Source of the DNA: Opitutaceae bacterium
GTDB lineage: Bacteria > Verrucomicrobiota > Verrucomicrobiia > Opitutales > Opitutaceae
DNA: 64,000 nt
Assembly (NCBI GenBank): GCA_041395105.1
Contig: JAWLBB010000006.1
Location: 157,294-221,293 of the forward strand
Direction of reading: 5' to 3'
Shown one piece after another: positions 1-8,890 of this stretch. The notes below the pieces were generated by a model, which saw only the letters and a program-made list of their open reading frames with translations, was not told the origin of the DNA and searched no databases. How positions within the stretch are numbered: the stretch's first letter is position 1; the number at the start of each line of letters is the position of its first letter. The position numbers and the translations under genes were made by a program.

Positions 1-1
1 C

Positions 2-934
2 TGGAAGGAGATACTGACCCTGGTTTCCCTTGTTTCGTCGATGGTCGCCCTCGTTCCGCTCGGGCGGATCCTTCTGGCCAAAGTGCCTTACTTCAACTTT
101 CTGGTGCGCCCGGTGCCGCAAGCGCTGCCCAGGCCGGAGGGCAGGGGACGGCTTCTCTTCTGGAGTCTCTTTGTCATCGGCGCCCTCATTGCCTGCTTTT
201 CCTATATCCCGATGGCCGAGCTCTCTCAGAAGCTGTTCGTTGCGGCCTCGAGCCGGCAGCAGACCTGGTTCTTCCCGCAGCGGATGAACAATGCCGTCAT
301 GCTCTGGGCGATTTTCAATGGTCTCGTCGGATTCCTGATTTTCTTTCTGAGCTACCGCTTTCATGGCAGGAAACGGGGGATCCATCCCGCCATGTGGGGA
401 ACGGCGACCAGCCTCCGGGAACTCAAGCGCACCTTTCTGCTCGCGGTGACCCTTTTTCTCTTCTTCTTTCTCCTGCTCTTCGGGGTTTATTGGTTCCTGC
501 ACGTCGACTATCGCTTCCTCTTCAACGGAGTGCGGGCCTTTCAGCCGGTCATGTTCGTGCTGCTCCTGATGTATGCCCCGATGTTCTTCGTCTTCTTTCT
601 TTCCAATTCCCTGCGGGTCAACGGGGCCATGCGCCTCGAAGGGGATCCGGAATGGAAGAGCCTCCTCGTGTCCGGGGTCGCCAACTCCCTTGGGCTTTTC
701 TTCATTGTCCTGGTCCAGTATGTGACCTTTGCGGCCACCGGAACGGTCTTCTGGACGGATGGCTGGCTCTACGTCAACCTGCTCTTCGCGGTGGTCCCGA
801 TCATGTTTGTCCTGCCCTATTTCAACCGGTATTTTTTCCGGATGACGGGACGGATCTATCTCGGACCCATGACGATGTGCCTGATCTTCATCATGATCCT
901 GCTTTCCAATACGGTCTGCTATATTCCGCTGTAG
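2..934 (+). CDS. C-terminal part of a polytopic membrane protein (5' end outside the window)
   Basis: The reading frame is open from the first bases of the window and ends at a TAG at 932-934, so the start lies upstream. About 310 residues are visible. They form at least seven hydrophobic segments, for example LLFWSLFVIGALIACF, TFLLAVTLFLFFFLLLFG and PVMFVLLLMYAPMFFVFFL, with short charged loops between them. No catalytic motif is visible in this part. It could be the membrane half of a larger enzyme or transporter whose soluble half lies upstream. I do not recognise the family. The next feature downstream is a palindromic repeat, and the following gene runs in the opposite direction. Confidence 0.7.
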   Translation, partial: WKEILTLVSLVSSMVALVPLGRILLAKVPYFNFLVRPVPQALPRPEGRGRLLFWSLFVIGALIACFSYIPMAELSQKLFVAASSRQQTWFFPQRMNNAVMLWAIFNGLVGFLIFFLSYRFHGRKRGIHPAMWGTATSLRELKRTFLLAVTLFLFFFLLLFGVYWFLHVDYRFLFNGVRAFQPVMFVLLLMYAPMFFVFFLSNSLRVNGAMRLEGDPEWKSLLVSGVANSLGLFFIVLVQYVTFAATGTVFWTDGWLYVNLLFAVVPIMFVLPYFNRYFFRMTGRIYLGPMTMCLIFIMILLSNTVCYIPL

Positions 935-962
935 GAGAAGAGGGAGGCTCGTTTCCGTCCGA

Positions 963-1020
963 GCAGGAGAGGCTTTACGCCTCGATCAACCGCTGCATCG
1001 AGGCGTAATGTCTCTCCTGC
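963..1020. repeat. Palindromic extragenic repeat, family A, copy 1
   Basis: Two 24-base arms (963-986 and 997-1020) are inverted repeats with two mismatches and a 10-base loop. The arms carry the core GAGAGGCTTTACGCCTCGAT. Closely related palindromes occur at 20241-20298 and 40944-41025. It lies just after the membrane protein gene, so it could also act as a terminator or mRNA stabiliser. The rest of 935-1303 shows no gene. Confidence 0.85.
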
Positions 1021-1257
1021 TACAGACACAGTCTTCGGGAATACATACCCAAGACAAACTTTAGGATGCTACGTTTGGTTTGGTGAAACCGCGCTCTGCC
1101 ACGGTTCGGTTGGATTCTTCAGGATGACATTCCCATGTGCCGGAACAGGACGGGAGGGCCGACGGAGCCATTCGGCAGGCTCAGGGTAGACTGGCACCTC
1201 TCCTGCAGACAGACCAGTGGCTGCGACGTCAGATCGACGATGCATTGCACCCTCCAT

Positions 1258-1285
1258 GGCCCGCCGCTTGATCGAGCGGCGGGCC
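1258..1285 (-). terminator. Strong hairpin after the TonB receptor gene
   Basis: A perfect 11-bp GC-rich stem (1258-1268 with 1275-1285, loop TGATCG) starts 18 bases beyond the stop codon of the receptor gene that ends at 1304. No T-run follows on the minus strand, so it is a hairpin-type 3' end rather than a classical intrinsic terminator. Confidence 0.55.
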
Positions 1286-1303
1286 AGAGGTCATTCCGAT
1301 CGG

Positions 1304-4126
1304 TCAGAAGCGGTAGTCGGCCTGCACCCACCAGGTGCGACCGCGGGCATCGTGATAGGCGGAGTCAAAGGCGTCAGCCGTGCTCACCACCAGCGGCGGG
1401 TCCTCGTCGAAGACATTGTTGGCGCCGACCCGCAGGCTCATACCCTCGAGCATGCCGCCCTTGAAGGCATAGCCGACATTGACGTTGAAGGTGGTCCACG
1501 AGGCGATGATCCAAGGCTGGCCGTCGATGTCGTAATTGGAGGCGTCCTCATAGTCGCTCGTGTACTGCATGAGCGCACCGGCCGACCAATTGCCTTTCGC
1601 CCAGCTCAGGCTCCCGGTTCCCTTCCAGAAGGGAGTGGCGGTCTGCCGGAGCAGATCGGAGACGTTTCCTTCCGCGTCGACCGTTTCAAGCTTTGAGGTG
1701 TAGCTGGCTTCGGTCCGCAGGGTGAAGCGTCCGATGGCGGTTTCCGGCAGCCGATACATGATGACGCTGTCGATGCCCGCCACATCGCGGGAAGCGAGGT
1801 TCTGGTAGGTGCCGCTGACATAGGCGAGTTTGCCCGGGATGCCCAGGGCGATGTCTTCAGCCGTGCGTTCTTCACGGGTGACGCGGACATTGCTGCCGCC
1901 GTTCGCTTCCCACAGTTCCGCGTCAAGGTTCAGCTCGCTCTGGGGATTCGGATTGTCGATGCGGTCGGTCTGCTTGATGTCATAGACATCCACCGAAAAA
2001 GACAGGCCCTTGATCGGCTTCACATCGACGACGACGCCGATGTTGAATGCCTCGGACTGCTCGGGTCGCAGCTCCGGGTTGCCTCCGGTGATGACCAGCT
2101 TCGACACGGTGTCACTGGCGTCCTCCTGGCCTTCCCGGGCCGGATCGTAAAGGAAGTTGCGCCGACCGCGCTGGGGCTGGAAGAGTTCGGTGACAGAGGC
2201 CGCGCGGAAGCCTTCGTTATAGGAGGTGCGGAACATCAGCCAGTCGGTCAGGGCCCAGGAGAGTCCCAGACCCGGTTTGAAGGCGGACTCTTCGCCGAAA
2301 TCCTCATAGCGGCCGGCGACGCGAAGCTCCATTGAGTGAAAGAGCGGCGCGCGGTTGTCTTTGCCGAAAATCGGCACGAGGACTTCGGCGTAGCCCGCAT
2401 AGACATCGCGTGATGCGTCCACGTCGATCTGTTCGGATTGGGCGATGATGTCGTCGGCCAGCCCGTAGGGGTCGTTTCTCTGGACCATCTCTTCGTTGCG
2501 GAAGGCGACGCCGGCGGCCATGGCGAGGCTGCCCCCCGGAAGGTCGATCAGCTTGCCGTTCACGTGGGCATCGAGGACACCCAGGGTGCCGATACCTTCG
2601 TCCCAGGCGGTGATCCGGAAGGAATTGATGACATTCGACGGATTGACGTTGGGTCCGCTGAACGGATTCATCGCGTCAGGGGTATCCTTGGCCAGGGAGG
2701 CCGTGAGAAGGCTTTGCGACATCGCATTCTGCGAATCCTGATAGACCTTGCCCCGCATGTAGAGGGCGCTGGCCTCGAAGTTCCAGTTTTCGGAAAACGC
2801 ACCCTCGATCCCGGCGACGACCCGGAACGAATTGCTGTCGGTTTCGTAGGTACGCGGGCCGAGCTCCATGGGACGGTAGTTGCGAATGACGACGTCCCGG
2901 GGCGTGCCCGTCGGATTGGCGGTACCCGGTCCGTAGAATCGGGTCCCGACGGGGTTGTAGTAATTGGTCTTCGGGACGACCACTCCGTCGGTGCTCTGCG
3001 ATATGGGGGTGGTGCCCGCCTGGGTCTTGCTGTGGGCGTCGTAGTAGGAGAGTTCGCCGAAGAGTCTCAGGCGATCGTTGATTTCATGATCAAAGGTGCT
3101 GTAGACGGAGTAGCGTTCGGTCGAGGGAATCAGCTGCCCTTCGCCCTGGAAATCCCAGGTCGCCGACGGGCCGGTCCCGGATTTCACTGCATTGGTGGGC
3201 TCTTCGATGTAGAAGCGCCCATTGCTGGCGGTCACTCCGGTGACGCGCACGGGGGTGCCCTCATCGTCGACTGCGGTGTAGCGACCCCAGGGGCCGGAGG
3301 ATGACTGGCGGTTCAGGTTGCTGGCGGAAGCCCAGGGCTCGGGTGCCAGGGGGCGGTTGTCGGCATGTGCGGAATACGTGCGGTCCGGGGCGTAAAGGGC
3401 ATCACGCTTGTAGTAGGAGAGAATGACGGTTGCGTTGGACTTGCCGTCATTGAAGTCGAAGCCGGACGCAAGGTTGACGTTGGTTTCCATCCGCGACGGA
3501 TCATTGAATCCGAAACGGACGCTCAGATCGGTCCCGGTATAGTCATGTTTCAGGCTGGTGTTGAGAACACCGCCAATGGCATCCGATCCGTAAATGGCCG
3601 ACGCACCGTCGCGAAGGACCTCGATCTGCTCGATCGCGGCGGCCGGGATGGAGCTCATGTTGACGAAGGCGACCGGCGGGGTTCCCGGCGTGACTCCGTG
3701 GGCGGCCATCCGGCGGCCGTTGATCAGGACGAGGGAGCGTCCGGCTCCCAGGTTCCGGAGATTGATGGTGGTGACATCGCCCCGGGCGCCATTGGCCCCG
3801 GTTTCGCCCTCATTGATTGTTATGTTTTGCGAGTAGGGGATGGTCTCGAGGATTTCCGAGACGGTGGCGGCACCAATGACCTGGAAATCTTCGCTGCGGA
3901 AAGCGCTGATCGGCAGGATATCCTCTTCGGCTGTCCGAGGGATATTGGAACCGGTCACATTGAACTCCTCCAGGACGATGGGGCTCTCTTCCACGCCGGT
4001 TGGGGGAGTCGCCGTGGTTTGTGCGATGATCGGGCTGCTCAGGACGAGAGAGAAGACGAGGGCGAGAACGAGACGGCCTCGGGGCGACTCGGTAGGGGTG
4101 TCAGGACAGGTTCCAGGTGTGTTCAT
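1304..4126 (-). CDS. TonB-dependent outer-membrane receptor
   Basis: This 940-residue protein has an N-terminal hydrophobic signal segment (about residues 18-36, RLVLALVFSLVLSSPIIAQ). A TonB-box-like stretch EEFNVTGS and a plug domain follow (about 50-180; INLRNLGAGRSLVLINGRR and EQIEVLRDGASAIYGSDAIGG are typical plug motifs). The rest is a beta-barrel rich in aromatic alternating strands, and it ends in WWVQADYRF, the usual C-terminal aromatic signature for barrel insertion. Such receptors import substrates across the outer membrane using TonB energy. It has no carboxypeptidase-like N-terminal extension and no SusD partner nearby, so it is not a classical SusC. It follows the GntR regulator on the same strand with a 122-base gap, and may be transcribed with or controlled by that regulator. 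The substrate is unknown; the adjacent isomerase and reductase suggest a sugar derivative. Confidence 0.93.
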   Translation of the reverse strand: MNTPGTCPDTPTESPRGRLVLALVFSLVLSSPIIAQTTATPPTGVEESPIVLEEFNVTGSNIPRTAEEDILPISAFRSEDFQVIGAATVSEILETIPYSQNITINEGETGANGARGDVTTINLRNLGAGRSLVLINGRRMAAHGVTPGTPPVAFVNMSSIPAAAIEQIEVLRDGASAIYGSDAIGGVLNTSLKHDYTGTDLSVRFGFNDPSRMETNVNLASGFDFNDGKSNATVILSYYKRDALYAPDRTYSAHADNRPLAPEPWASASNLNRQSSSGPWGRYTAVDDEGTPVRVTGVTASNGRFYIEEPTNAVKSGTGPSATWDFQGEGQLIPSTERYSVYSTFDHEINDRLRLFGELSYYDAHSKTQAGTTPISQSTDGVVVPKTNYYNPVGTRFYGPGTANPTGTPRDVVIRNYRPMELGPRTYETDSNSFRVVAGIEGAFSENWNFEASALYMRGKVYQDSQNAMSQSLLTASLAKDTPDAMNPFSGPNVNPSNVINSFRITAWDEGIGTLGVLDAHVNGKLIDLPGGSLAMAAGVAFRNEEMVQRNDPYGLADDIIAQSEQIDVDASRDVYAGYAEVLVPIFGKDNRAPLFHSMELRVAGRYEDFGEESAFKPGLGLSWALTDWLMFRTSYNEGFRAASVTELFQPQRGRRNFLYDPAREGQEDASDTVSKLVITGGNPELRPEQSEAFNIGVVVDVKPIKGLSFSVDVYDIKQTDRIDNPNPQSELNLDAELWEANGGSNVRVTREERTAEDIALGIPGKLAYVSGTYQNLASRDVAGIDSVIMYRLPETAIGRFTLRTEASYTSKLETVDAEGNVSDLLRQTATPFWKGTGSLSWAKGNWSAGALMQYTSDYEDASNYDIDGQPWIIASWTTFNVNVGYAFKGGMLEGMSLRVGANNVFDEDPPLVVSTADAFDSAYHDARGRTWWVQADYRF

Positions 4127-4248
4127 TTTTCTGCGGGTTGATTTGTCGTGCCGGGTTGTGGGCGGGTCAGAGTGTTTCTTGGTCGATGGACTGATGGCAT
4201 TCCGGTCGTGCGGTCAATCGAGGGTTGGCGTTAGGTGGATCGGTTGGA

Positions 4249-4947
4249 TCAGTAGCCGGCCTCGATCAGGGCAGCGAGGATCCGATCGCCTCCGCTGATC
4301 ACGTGCTGGCTCATGATGGCGTGGGCTTTGGCTTCGTCGCGGGCCTCGATCGCATCGACCAGCTCGTTATGGCGTTGGCTGGGATTGTTCGAATCGGTCT
4401 GGGGTCCAAAACCAAGGTAGGCGGGTATCTGGAAGTGATCCAGGGCCGCCATGACGATCCCTTCAAAGAGCGAGTTCCCGGTCGAACGGACAACCAGAAG
4501 ATGGAACCGGGCATTGGCCTGGCAATAGGCTTCGAAGGTCTCGGACCGTGAAATGTCGACCGGCGGCATGTCGGCGGCTTCGCGCATGGCGGCTATATCT
4601 TCGGGAGTGGCCCGGGAGGCTGCGCGCATGGCGACCTGCGATTCCACCACCAGACGCAGTTCGTTGAGCTTGCGGAAGCCTGCGGAAGTCAACGGGGTGG
4701 CGCTGATTCCGGTATTGGGCAGACTGGTCACGAGACCTTCGTTGGCCAGGCGATTCAGGGCTTCTCGCAGGGGTGTGCGCGACACGCCCAGGCTGGTGGA
4801 GAGATCTTTCTCAAAAAGGCGCTGGCCGGGCTTGATCTTTCCGGTTAGAAGGCGTCGCTTCAGGATGGTATAGATGCGGTCGGGAAGGGTGGCCCGCTGC
4901 AATGCATCGGATGGGAGCTCGACGAGTGATGGATTGGAGAGAAACAT
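4249..4947 (-). CDS. GntR-family transcriptional regulator with FCD effector domain
   Basis: The 232-residue protein has an N-terminal winged helix-turn-helix of the GntR type (DRIYTILKRRLLTGKIKPGQ, then LGVSRTPLREALNRL). An all-helical FCD-type ligand domain follows (ELRLVVESQVAMRAASRA, then HNELVDAIEARDEAKAHAIM with the C-terminal histidine region). Proteins of this class usually repress sugar-acid or amino-acid catabolic genes and release DNA on binding the inducer. I chose the ATG at 4947 because the longer frame begins at a TTG inside the promoter and operator region. It lies between the receptor gene (same strand) and the isomerase/reductase pair (divergent), which it probably controls. 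Confidence 0.9.
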   Translation of the reverse strand: MFLSNPSLVELPSDALQRATLPDRIYTILKRRLLTGKIKPGQRLFEKDLSTSLGVSRTPLREALNRLANEGLVTSLPNTGISATPLTSAGFRKLNELRLVVESQVAMRAASRATPEDIAAMREAADMPPVDISRSETFEAYCQANARFHLLVVRSTGNSLFEGIVMAALDHFQIPAYLGFGPQTDSNNPSQRHNELVDAIEARDEAKAHAIMSQHVISGGDRILAALIEAGY

Positions 4948-4980
4948 CGAATTCCGATGGTATGGGGTAGGAAATACTCT

Positions 4981-4998
4981 TTGTATTAGTGTATACAA
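4981..4998. promoter_or_regulatory. Probable GntR operator (TTGTAT-N6-ATACAA palindrome)
   Basis: The sequence TTGTATTAGTGTATACAA is a perfect 6-base inverted repeat with a 6-base spacer. It overlaps the -10 box of the regulator's own promoter and lies in the 163-base space between the divergent genes. FCD-type GntR proteins bind short palindromes of this kind. Autoregulation and control of the divergent operon are inferred. Confidence 0.6.
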
Positions 4999-5017
4999 CT
5001 TAAAAACGATCTGTCAA
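4990..5017 (-). promoter_or_regulatory. Sigma-70-type promoter for the GntR gene
   Basis: On the minus strand a perfect -35 box TTGACA (5012-5017) is followed after 16 bases by TATACA (4990-4995). This lies about 45 bases upstream of the regulator's ATG. The -10 box is inside the palindromic operator, so a bound repressor would block polymerase. Confidence 0.65.
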
Positions 5018-5110
5018 CGGATTTTGAATGAACCGGTGGACTGACGGATCGGATCGAATGAAATCAGCGCGGATTCGCTGGTCCGCGGCGCTCGATCCCG
5101 GAGGCGGCAC

Positions 5111-6136
5111 ATGAGCGTGGGTAGAGCCGAGCGACGGATGAAAATCGGAATTGATACCTTCTCCTTCCACATCAACCAGGCGGCCGGTGACTACGACGTC
5201 TTTGCCACCCTGGATCTTCTCGAGCAATGGGGGCTGCAAGGCCTTCAGATCAATATCAATGGCCCGAACGGGCGATTTCTCGGTGGAGATCCGGCAGACC
5301 GCCGCCACGTGCAAAAGGTGCGTCGGGCCATCGAATCGAGAGGGTTCTTCGTGGAGGTGGGTGGGAGCGGAACCTGCCTCGAACGCCTGGAGCCCCAATT
5401 GAGATTGGCGGCCGCGCTGGGTGCGGATGTCCTGCGGACCCTCCTGGTCTTTCGGGAATCCGCCGCCGGGACGTTCGAGAGGACCCGCGACGAAATGCAG
5501 GCGGTGCTCCCGCTGGCCCGCGAACTGGGTGTGCGCCTCGCCTTTGAGAACCACGAGGATGTGAAGGCAGCCGAATTGCGAACGTTTCTCGACGGTATGG
5601 AAGATCCCTTTGTCGGCGCGTGTCTGGACACGGGGAACGATCTGGTCGTTTACGGTGATCCGATGGAGGCGGCGGTCCTGCTGGCGCCGCGGGCCATTTC
5701 CACTCACATCAAGGATCAGAAACTGATCCGGGTTGGCGAGGCGGTTTACAGCGTGGGCGTTCCTCTGGGAACGGGCGATCTTCCGCTGCGGAACCAACTC
5801 AAGGAAATCCTGGGAACCGGTTCACTTGATCGGTTGCTGCTGCAGGATACGACGGGTTATTCATCAAGGTTGAACCGTTTCGATCGCGCGGATTTGAGTC
5901 CGGTTTCAGACTATGCCGGGATTCCCTGTTTCCCTGACCGGGACTCGGCGGCCGCTGCCGGCTACCTGATGGGGCTCGAAGGCCTGTCGGTCGACCGCCT
6001 GCGCGAAGAGGCGCACCGGCAGCACGAGCGGATCGCAGAGGATATCCGGAACCTTCGGTTTTGGCTGGAGGCGGCGGGAAAACACGATGAAGGTGGATCC
6101 GACCGAACCGATCATGATTTATACCAATCCCGATAA
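5111..6136 (+). CDS. Sugar phosphate isomerase/epimerase family protein (xylose-isomerase-like TIM barrel)
   Basis: The 341-residue protein opens with MKIGIDTFSFHINQ, the usual first strand of AP-endonuclease-2/xylose-isomerase-like barrels. It carries the family's metal-ligand pattern: E in LAFENHED, D in GACLDTGNDL and H in STHIKDQKL. Members isomerise or epimerise sugars or cleave keto-inositols; the exact substrate cannot be told from sequence. The ATG at 5111 has a good ribosome site (GGAGG at 5099-5103); an internal ATG at 5138 is an alternative. The gene is divergent from the GntR regulator and overlaps the next gene by 50 bases, so the two form a translationally coupled pair. Confidence 0.85.
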   Translation: MSVGRAERRMKIGIDTFSFHINQAAGDYDVFATLDLLEQWGLQGLQININGPNGRFLGGDPADRRHVQKVRRAIESRGFFVEVGGSGTCLERLEPQLRLAAALGADVLRTLLVFRESAAGTFERTRDEMQAVLPLARELGVRLAFENHEDVKAAELRTFLDGMEDPFVGACLDTGNDLVVYGDPMEAAVLLAPRAISTHIKDQKLIRVGEAVYSVGVPLGTGDLPLRNQLKEILGTGSLDRLLLQDTTGYSSRLNRFDRADLSPVSDYAGIPCFPDRDSAAAAGYLMGLEGLSVDRLREEAHRQHERIAEDIRNLRFWLEAAGKHDEGGSDRTDHDLYQSR

Positions 6137-7070
6137 GCCGGGGGTCCCGCTTTCCGCGGTTGGTCTCGGCGGGCATGAATTCCTGCCCGACGGCCGGTCC
6201 CGTGGGTTCAACGAGGATTTTGCCAATGCGGTCAAACCGGGATACAAAGCGAGTGGATACGGGACGGCGACGCGTCGGGATCTGCTGCGGAAGGCCCTCG
6301 AGAGGGGAATCAACTTCCTCGACGTGACCATCGACCCCGAGAAGGAAGCGCTGGGCCGCAACCTCAAGGAAATCGGGACAGTCGATCCGGTGTTTATCCA
6401 GACCCGTCCGGAGGGGATGGGCTACGGATACGATCCGGGGAATCGCAAGATGCTGGACATCGCCGTCCTCAAGGCGGAGGTGAAGCGGATCCTGGCGCTG
6501 ATGGGTCGCGAGCGGATTGACTTCCTGAATTTCCCGATTCTTCAGAGTGCCCTCGACGAAGACCCGGACTACCTGGCAAAGACCCGTGACATTGTGGAGA
6601 CCCTCAAGGGCGAGGGCCTCATCCGGTTTGCCACGTCGGACAATTTCTCCGGTGAAGCAACCTATCTGGCCCAGATCGAGGCGGGTTGCTTTGACGCCCT
6701 CGTGGTGAACTTCAGTTTCGCCGACGATGCGGCCCGCGGACAGGTGCTGCCCCGGGCGGCGGCGGCCGGCATGGCGGTGATCACGCGCGAGCTTTTTCAA
6801 AAAGGGCAGCTCTTCCGGATGGGCGCGGAGGCCGGTCTCGCCGACACCCATCTGCTGGCGCGACTCGCCTTGAAATGGAATCTGCAGGTGCCCGAAGTGA
6901 CGACCTCAATCATCGGTTCCCGGGATGTCTCGGAATTGGAGAACTGCCTGTCGGTGCTCGATTCCCCGCAACTTTCTCCGGAGGAGGAAGGCCTGCTCGA
7001 TCGTCTGCGGCAGACGTCCGTATTTCGTGAATACGCGGAGCCCCGCCGCCGGAAGTTCCTGGGTGGTTGA
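6087..7070 (+). CDS. Aldo/keto reductase family protein
   Basis: This 327-residue protein has the layout of aldo/keto reductases: LSAVGLGGHEF near the start, GINFLDVT for the strand with the catalytic aspartate, LMGRERIDFLNFPI in mid-barrel, and a C-terminal TTSIIGSRDVSELENCL that matches the cofactor-binding end of the fold. The usual catalytic tyrosine and lysine are not obvious, because ERGINFLDVTIDPEKEALG replaces the common DTA-x-x-YG pattern. Activity may therefore be atypical. It overlaps the isomerase gene by 50 bases in another frame and is probably co-expressed with it as part of the GntR-linked catabolic unit. The N-terminal start could be at 6087 or a little downstream. Confidence 0.8.
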   Translation: MKVDPTEPIMIYTNPDKPGVPLSAVGLGGHEFLPDGRSRGFNEDFANAVKPGYKASGYGTATRRDLLRKALERGINFLDVTIDPEKEALGRNLKEIGTVDPVFIQTRPEGMGYGYDPGNRKMLDIAVLKAEVKRILALMGRERIDFLNFPILQSALDEDPDYLAKTRDIVETLKGEGLIRFATSDNFSGEATYLAQIEAGCFDALVVNFSFADDAARGQVLPRAAAAGMAVITRELFQKGQLFRMGAEAGLADTHLLARLALKWNLQVPEVTTSIIGSRDVSELENCLSVLDSPQLSPEEEGLLDRLRQTSVFREYAEPRRRKFLGG

Positions 7071-7169
7071 GTTGGGTCTGAGAGCCAATGGACCCGCAGG
7101 CCTGAACCCGCCTCGAGAGGGCACGAAAGTCGTTCTGGCTTTAGGACGCCGTATTTCTCTGACGCCACA

Positions 7170-7769
7170 CTAAACCAGGTCGCAGGCCTCGGCCGGCATC
7201 CAGTGGGCGTCCTTGCCGTCCCACTTGACGTTGCAGCCGATCGGGTTGGTCAGGGGTTTCCGGATCGGCCGCCCTGCCAGATGATCCTCGAGGGCATCGG
7301 CGAGGTCGTTGGTCGTCATGCGTTCGGTATTGCGCGGACTGTCCACGGCGCGTCCCGTATAGACCAGCCTGCGCGCGGCATCGAAGACGTAGAAGTGAGG
7401 GGTGCGCAATGCGCCGTAGGCACGGGCCACGTCCTGGCTCTTGTCGTGCAGGTAGATCCAGGGGAATTGGTGCGACTTCATCCGCTCCACCATGTGATCG
7501 AAGGAATCCTCCGCGTAGGTCTTCACGCTGTTCGAGTTGATCCCGACGAACTGGACACCCTGACCGGCGAAGCGTTCGGCCGTCTGGCGGGTGACTTCGT
7601 CGGACCCGGTCACATACGGGCAGTGGTTGCAGGTGAAGAAGAGAACGAGAACCCGGGCGTCATTGAAGTCGTCGAGACTGTAGGTCTTCCCATCGGTCGC
7701 GGGCAGACGAAAGTCAGGGGCCGAAGCTCCCAATGGAAGGGTGAATGACTGTTTCTGAGTGGATTCCAT
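7170..7769 (-). CDS. Thioredoxin-fold (AhpC/TSA-Redoxin type) protein
   Basis: The 199-residue protein begins with LGASAPDFRLPATDGKTYSL, a standard peroxiredoxin/redoxin opening. It has a CNHC dithiol motif in FFTCNHCPYV, followed by FVGINSNSVKTYAEDSFDHM and the cis-proline loop LRTPHFYVFD. This is the pattern of cytoplasmic thiol-disulfide proteins annotated as thioredoxin-family or AhpC/TSA proteins in many environmental bacteria. There is no signal peptide when read from the ATG at 7769; in-frame sequence upstream of it looks non-coding. The role is thiol-disulfide exchange or peroxide handling. It stands alone between two plus-strand units. Confidence 0.88.
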   Translation of the reverse strand: MESTQKQSFTLPLGASAPDFRLPATDGKTYSLDDFNDARVLVLFFTCNHCPYVTGSDEVTRQTAERFAGQGVQFVGINSNSVKTYAEDSFDHMVERMKSHQFPWIYLHDKSQDVARAYGALRTPHFYVFDAARRLVYTGRAVDSPRNTERMTTNDLADALEDHLAGRPIRKPLTNPIGCNVKWDGKDAHWMPAEACDLV

Positions 7770-7928
7770 GGCTTGAGCATACCCAAACCGTTGCCGTTGG
7801 CAAGGATGCGGCCGTCTCCATCGACCAGGTTCCGACGGGGTGTGATAAAGCCAACGCCGCACGCAAGGAGGGGAACCTCATCGGGATCTTGAGTTGACCG
7901 CAACTGATCGTCGTCGGAATCTGCCCTC

Positions 7929-8803
7929 ATGAACAATCTTTCCGGCGTGCTGGCCGGCATGCTCCTGATTGCCGGTGTCACCGCGGCCGAACCCTCGGTC
8001 AGGTTGACCCCCTTGCGGGCGGGAATCTCCATGATTGAATACAAGGGAGGCGTGATGGTCCTGCTCACGGGGGAGGACGGTCCACTGCTGGTGGATTCCC
8101 AATATGCCGAAGGCTATGAGATGATCCGTGATGCGGTGGCCGGGTTGACTCCCGATCCGGTTCGTTACCTGATCAACACCCATTTTCATCTGGATCATAC
8201 CGGAGGAAATCTGGGATTTGGATCCGCGGGTGCGGTCATTTTTGCCCAGGAGGAGACCCGCCGTCTACTGGAGTCGCCTCAGTATCTCTGGCCGTTCGAC
8301 ATGAGCCAGGACGCCTTTGCGGCGCCGGCGATACCGGGTGTCACCTTTCCCGATCGGATCATTCTGAACCTGAACGGTCAGACGGTGGAGGTTTACCATC
8401 CGGGCCCCGCCCATACCGGTGGCGATGCGATCGTCTTCTTCCATCAGGCCAATATCGTGCACGTCGGAGACATCTTCGTGCTCTACCGTTATCCGTTCAT
8501 TGATACGACCCATGGTGGATCCCTTCCGGGAACCATCGCGGCCTGCGAAGCCCTCCTGCCGCGGGTGAACGACGATACGCTCATCATCACCGGGCACGGC
8601 GGACTGGCGGTCGCTGTGAGTTGATCGACTTCATCACGATGCTGAAGGTCTTCGAGAGCCGGCTTCGGCCGTTGGTGGAGCAGGGGTTGTCGCTCGAGGA
8701 AATTGTGGCGGCCGAGCCCCTTCGCGGTTACGAAGGGACAGCGTTTCCCGCCGCCAACTTCATCCGGCTGGCGGTGGCGGAGATGCGCGGATCAGCTGAA
8801 TAG
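7929..8803 (+). CDS. Secreted metallo-beta-lactamase-fold hydrolase, split by one missing base
   Basis: The protein has an N-terminal signal peptide (NLSGVLAGMLLIAGVTAA) and the zinc motif HFHLDH. Further ligands appear in HPGPAHTGGD and VHVGDIFV, and the final strand in IITGHGG. In the sequence as given the frame stops at 8624 just after GHGG. The next frame continues at once with LIDFITMLKVFESRL and a helical tail that ends at 8803, which is how this family normally finishes. One extra G in the run at 8608-8611 would give a single 291-residue protein reading GGLAGRCELIDF. It is therefore either a sequence error or a recent mutation. The protein is probably periplasmic; the substrate is unknown. 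Confidence 0.8.
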
Positions 8804-8890
8804 GAGGAATCCTTCCGCCGGACTCGGTTCCCGGCCCGATGGTCGTCGGCAGCTGGCTCAGCGGTTTCCCAATTCAATTGCCGGACGGCA

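Noticed and set aside
1304..4126. SusC of a polysaccharide-utilisation locus
   Set aside because: There is no carboxypeptidase-like N-terminal domain and no SusD gene beside it.
2438..4141. Plus-strand open frames opposite the TonB receptor
   Set aside because: They are antisense shadows in high-GC DNA; the minus strand gives a complete receptor with signal peptide, plug and barrel end.
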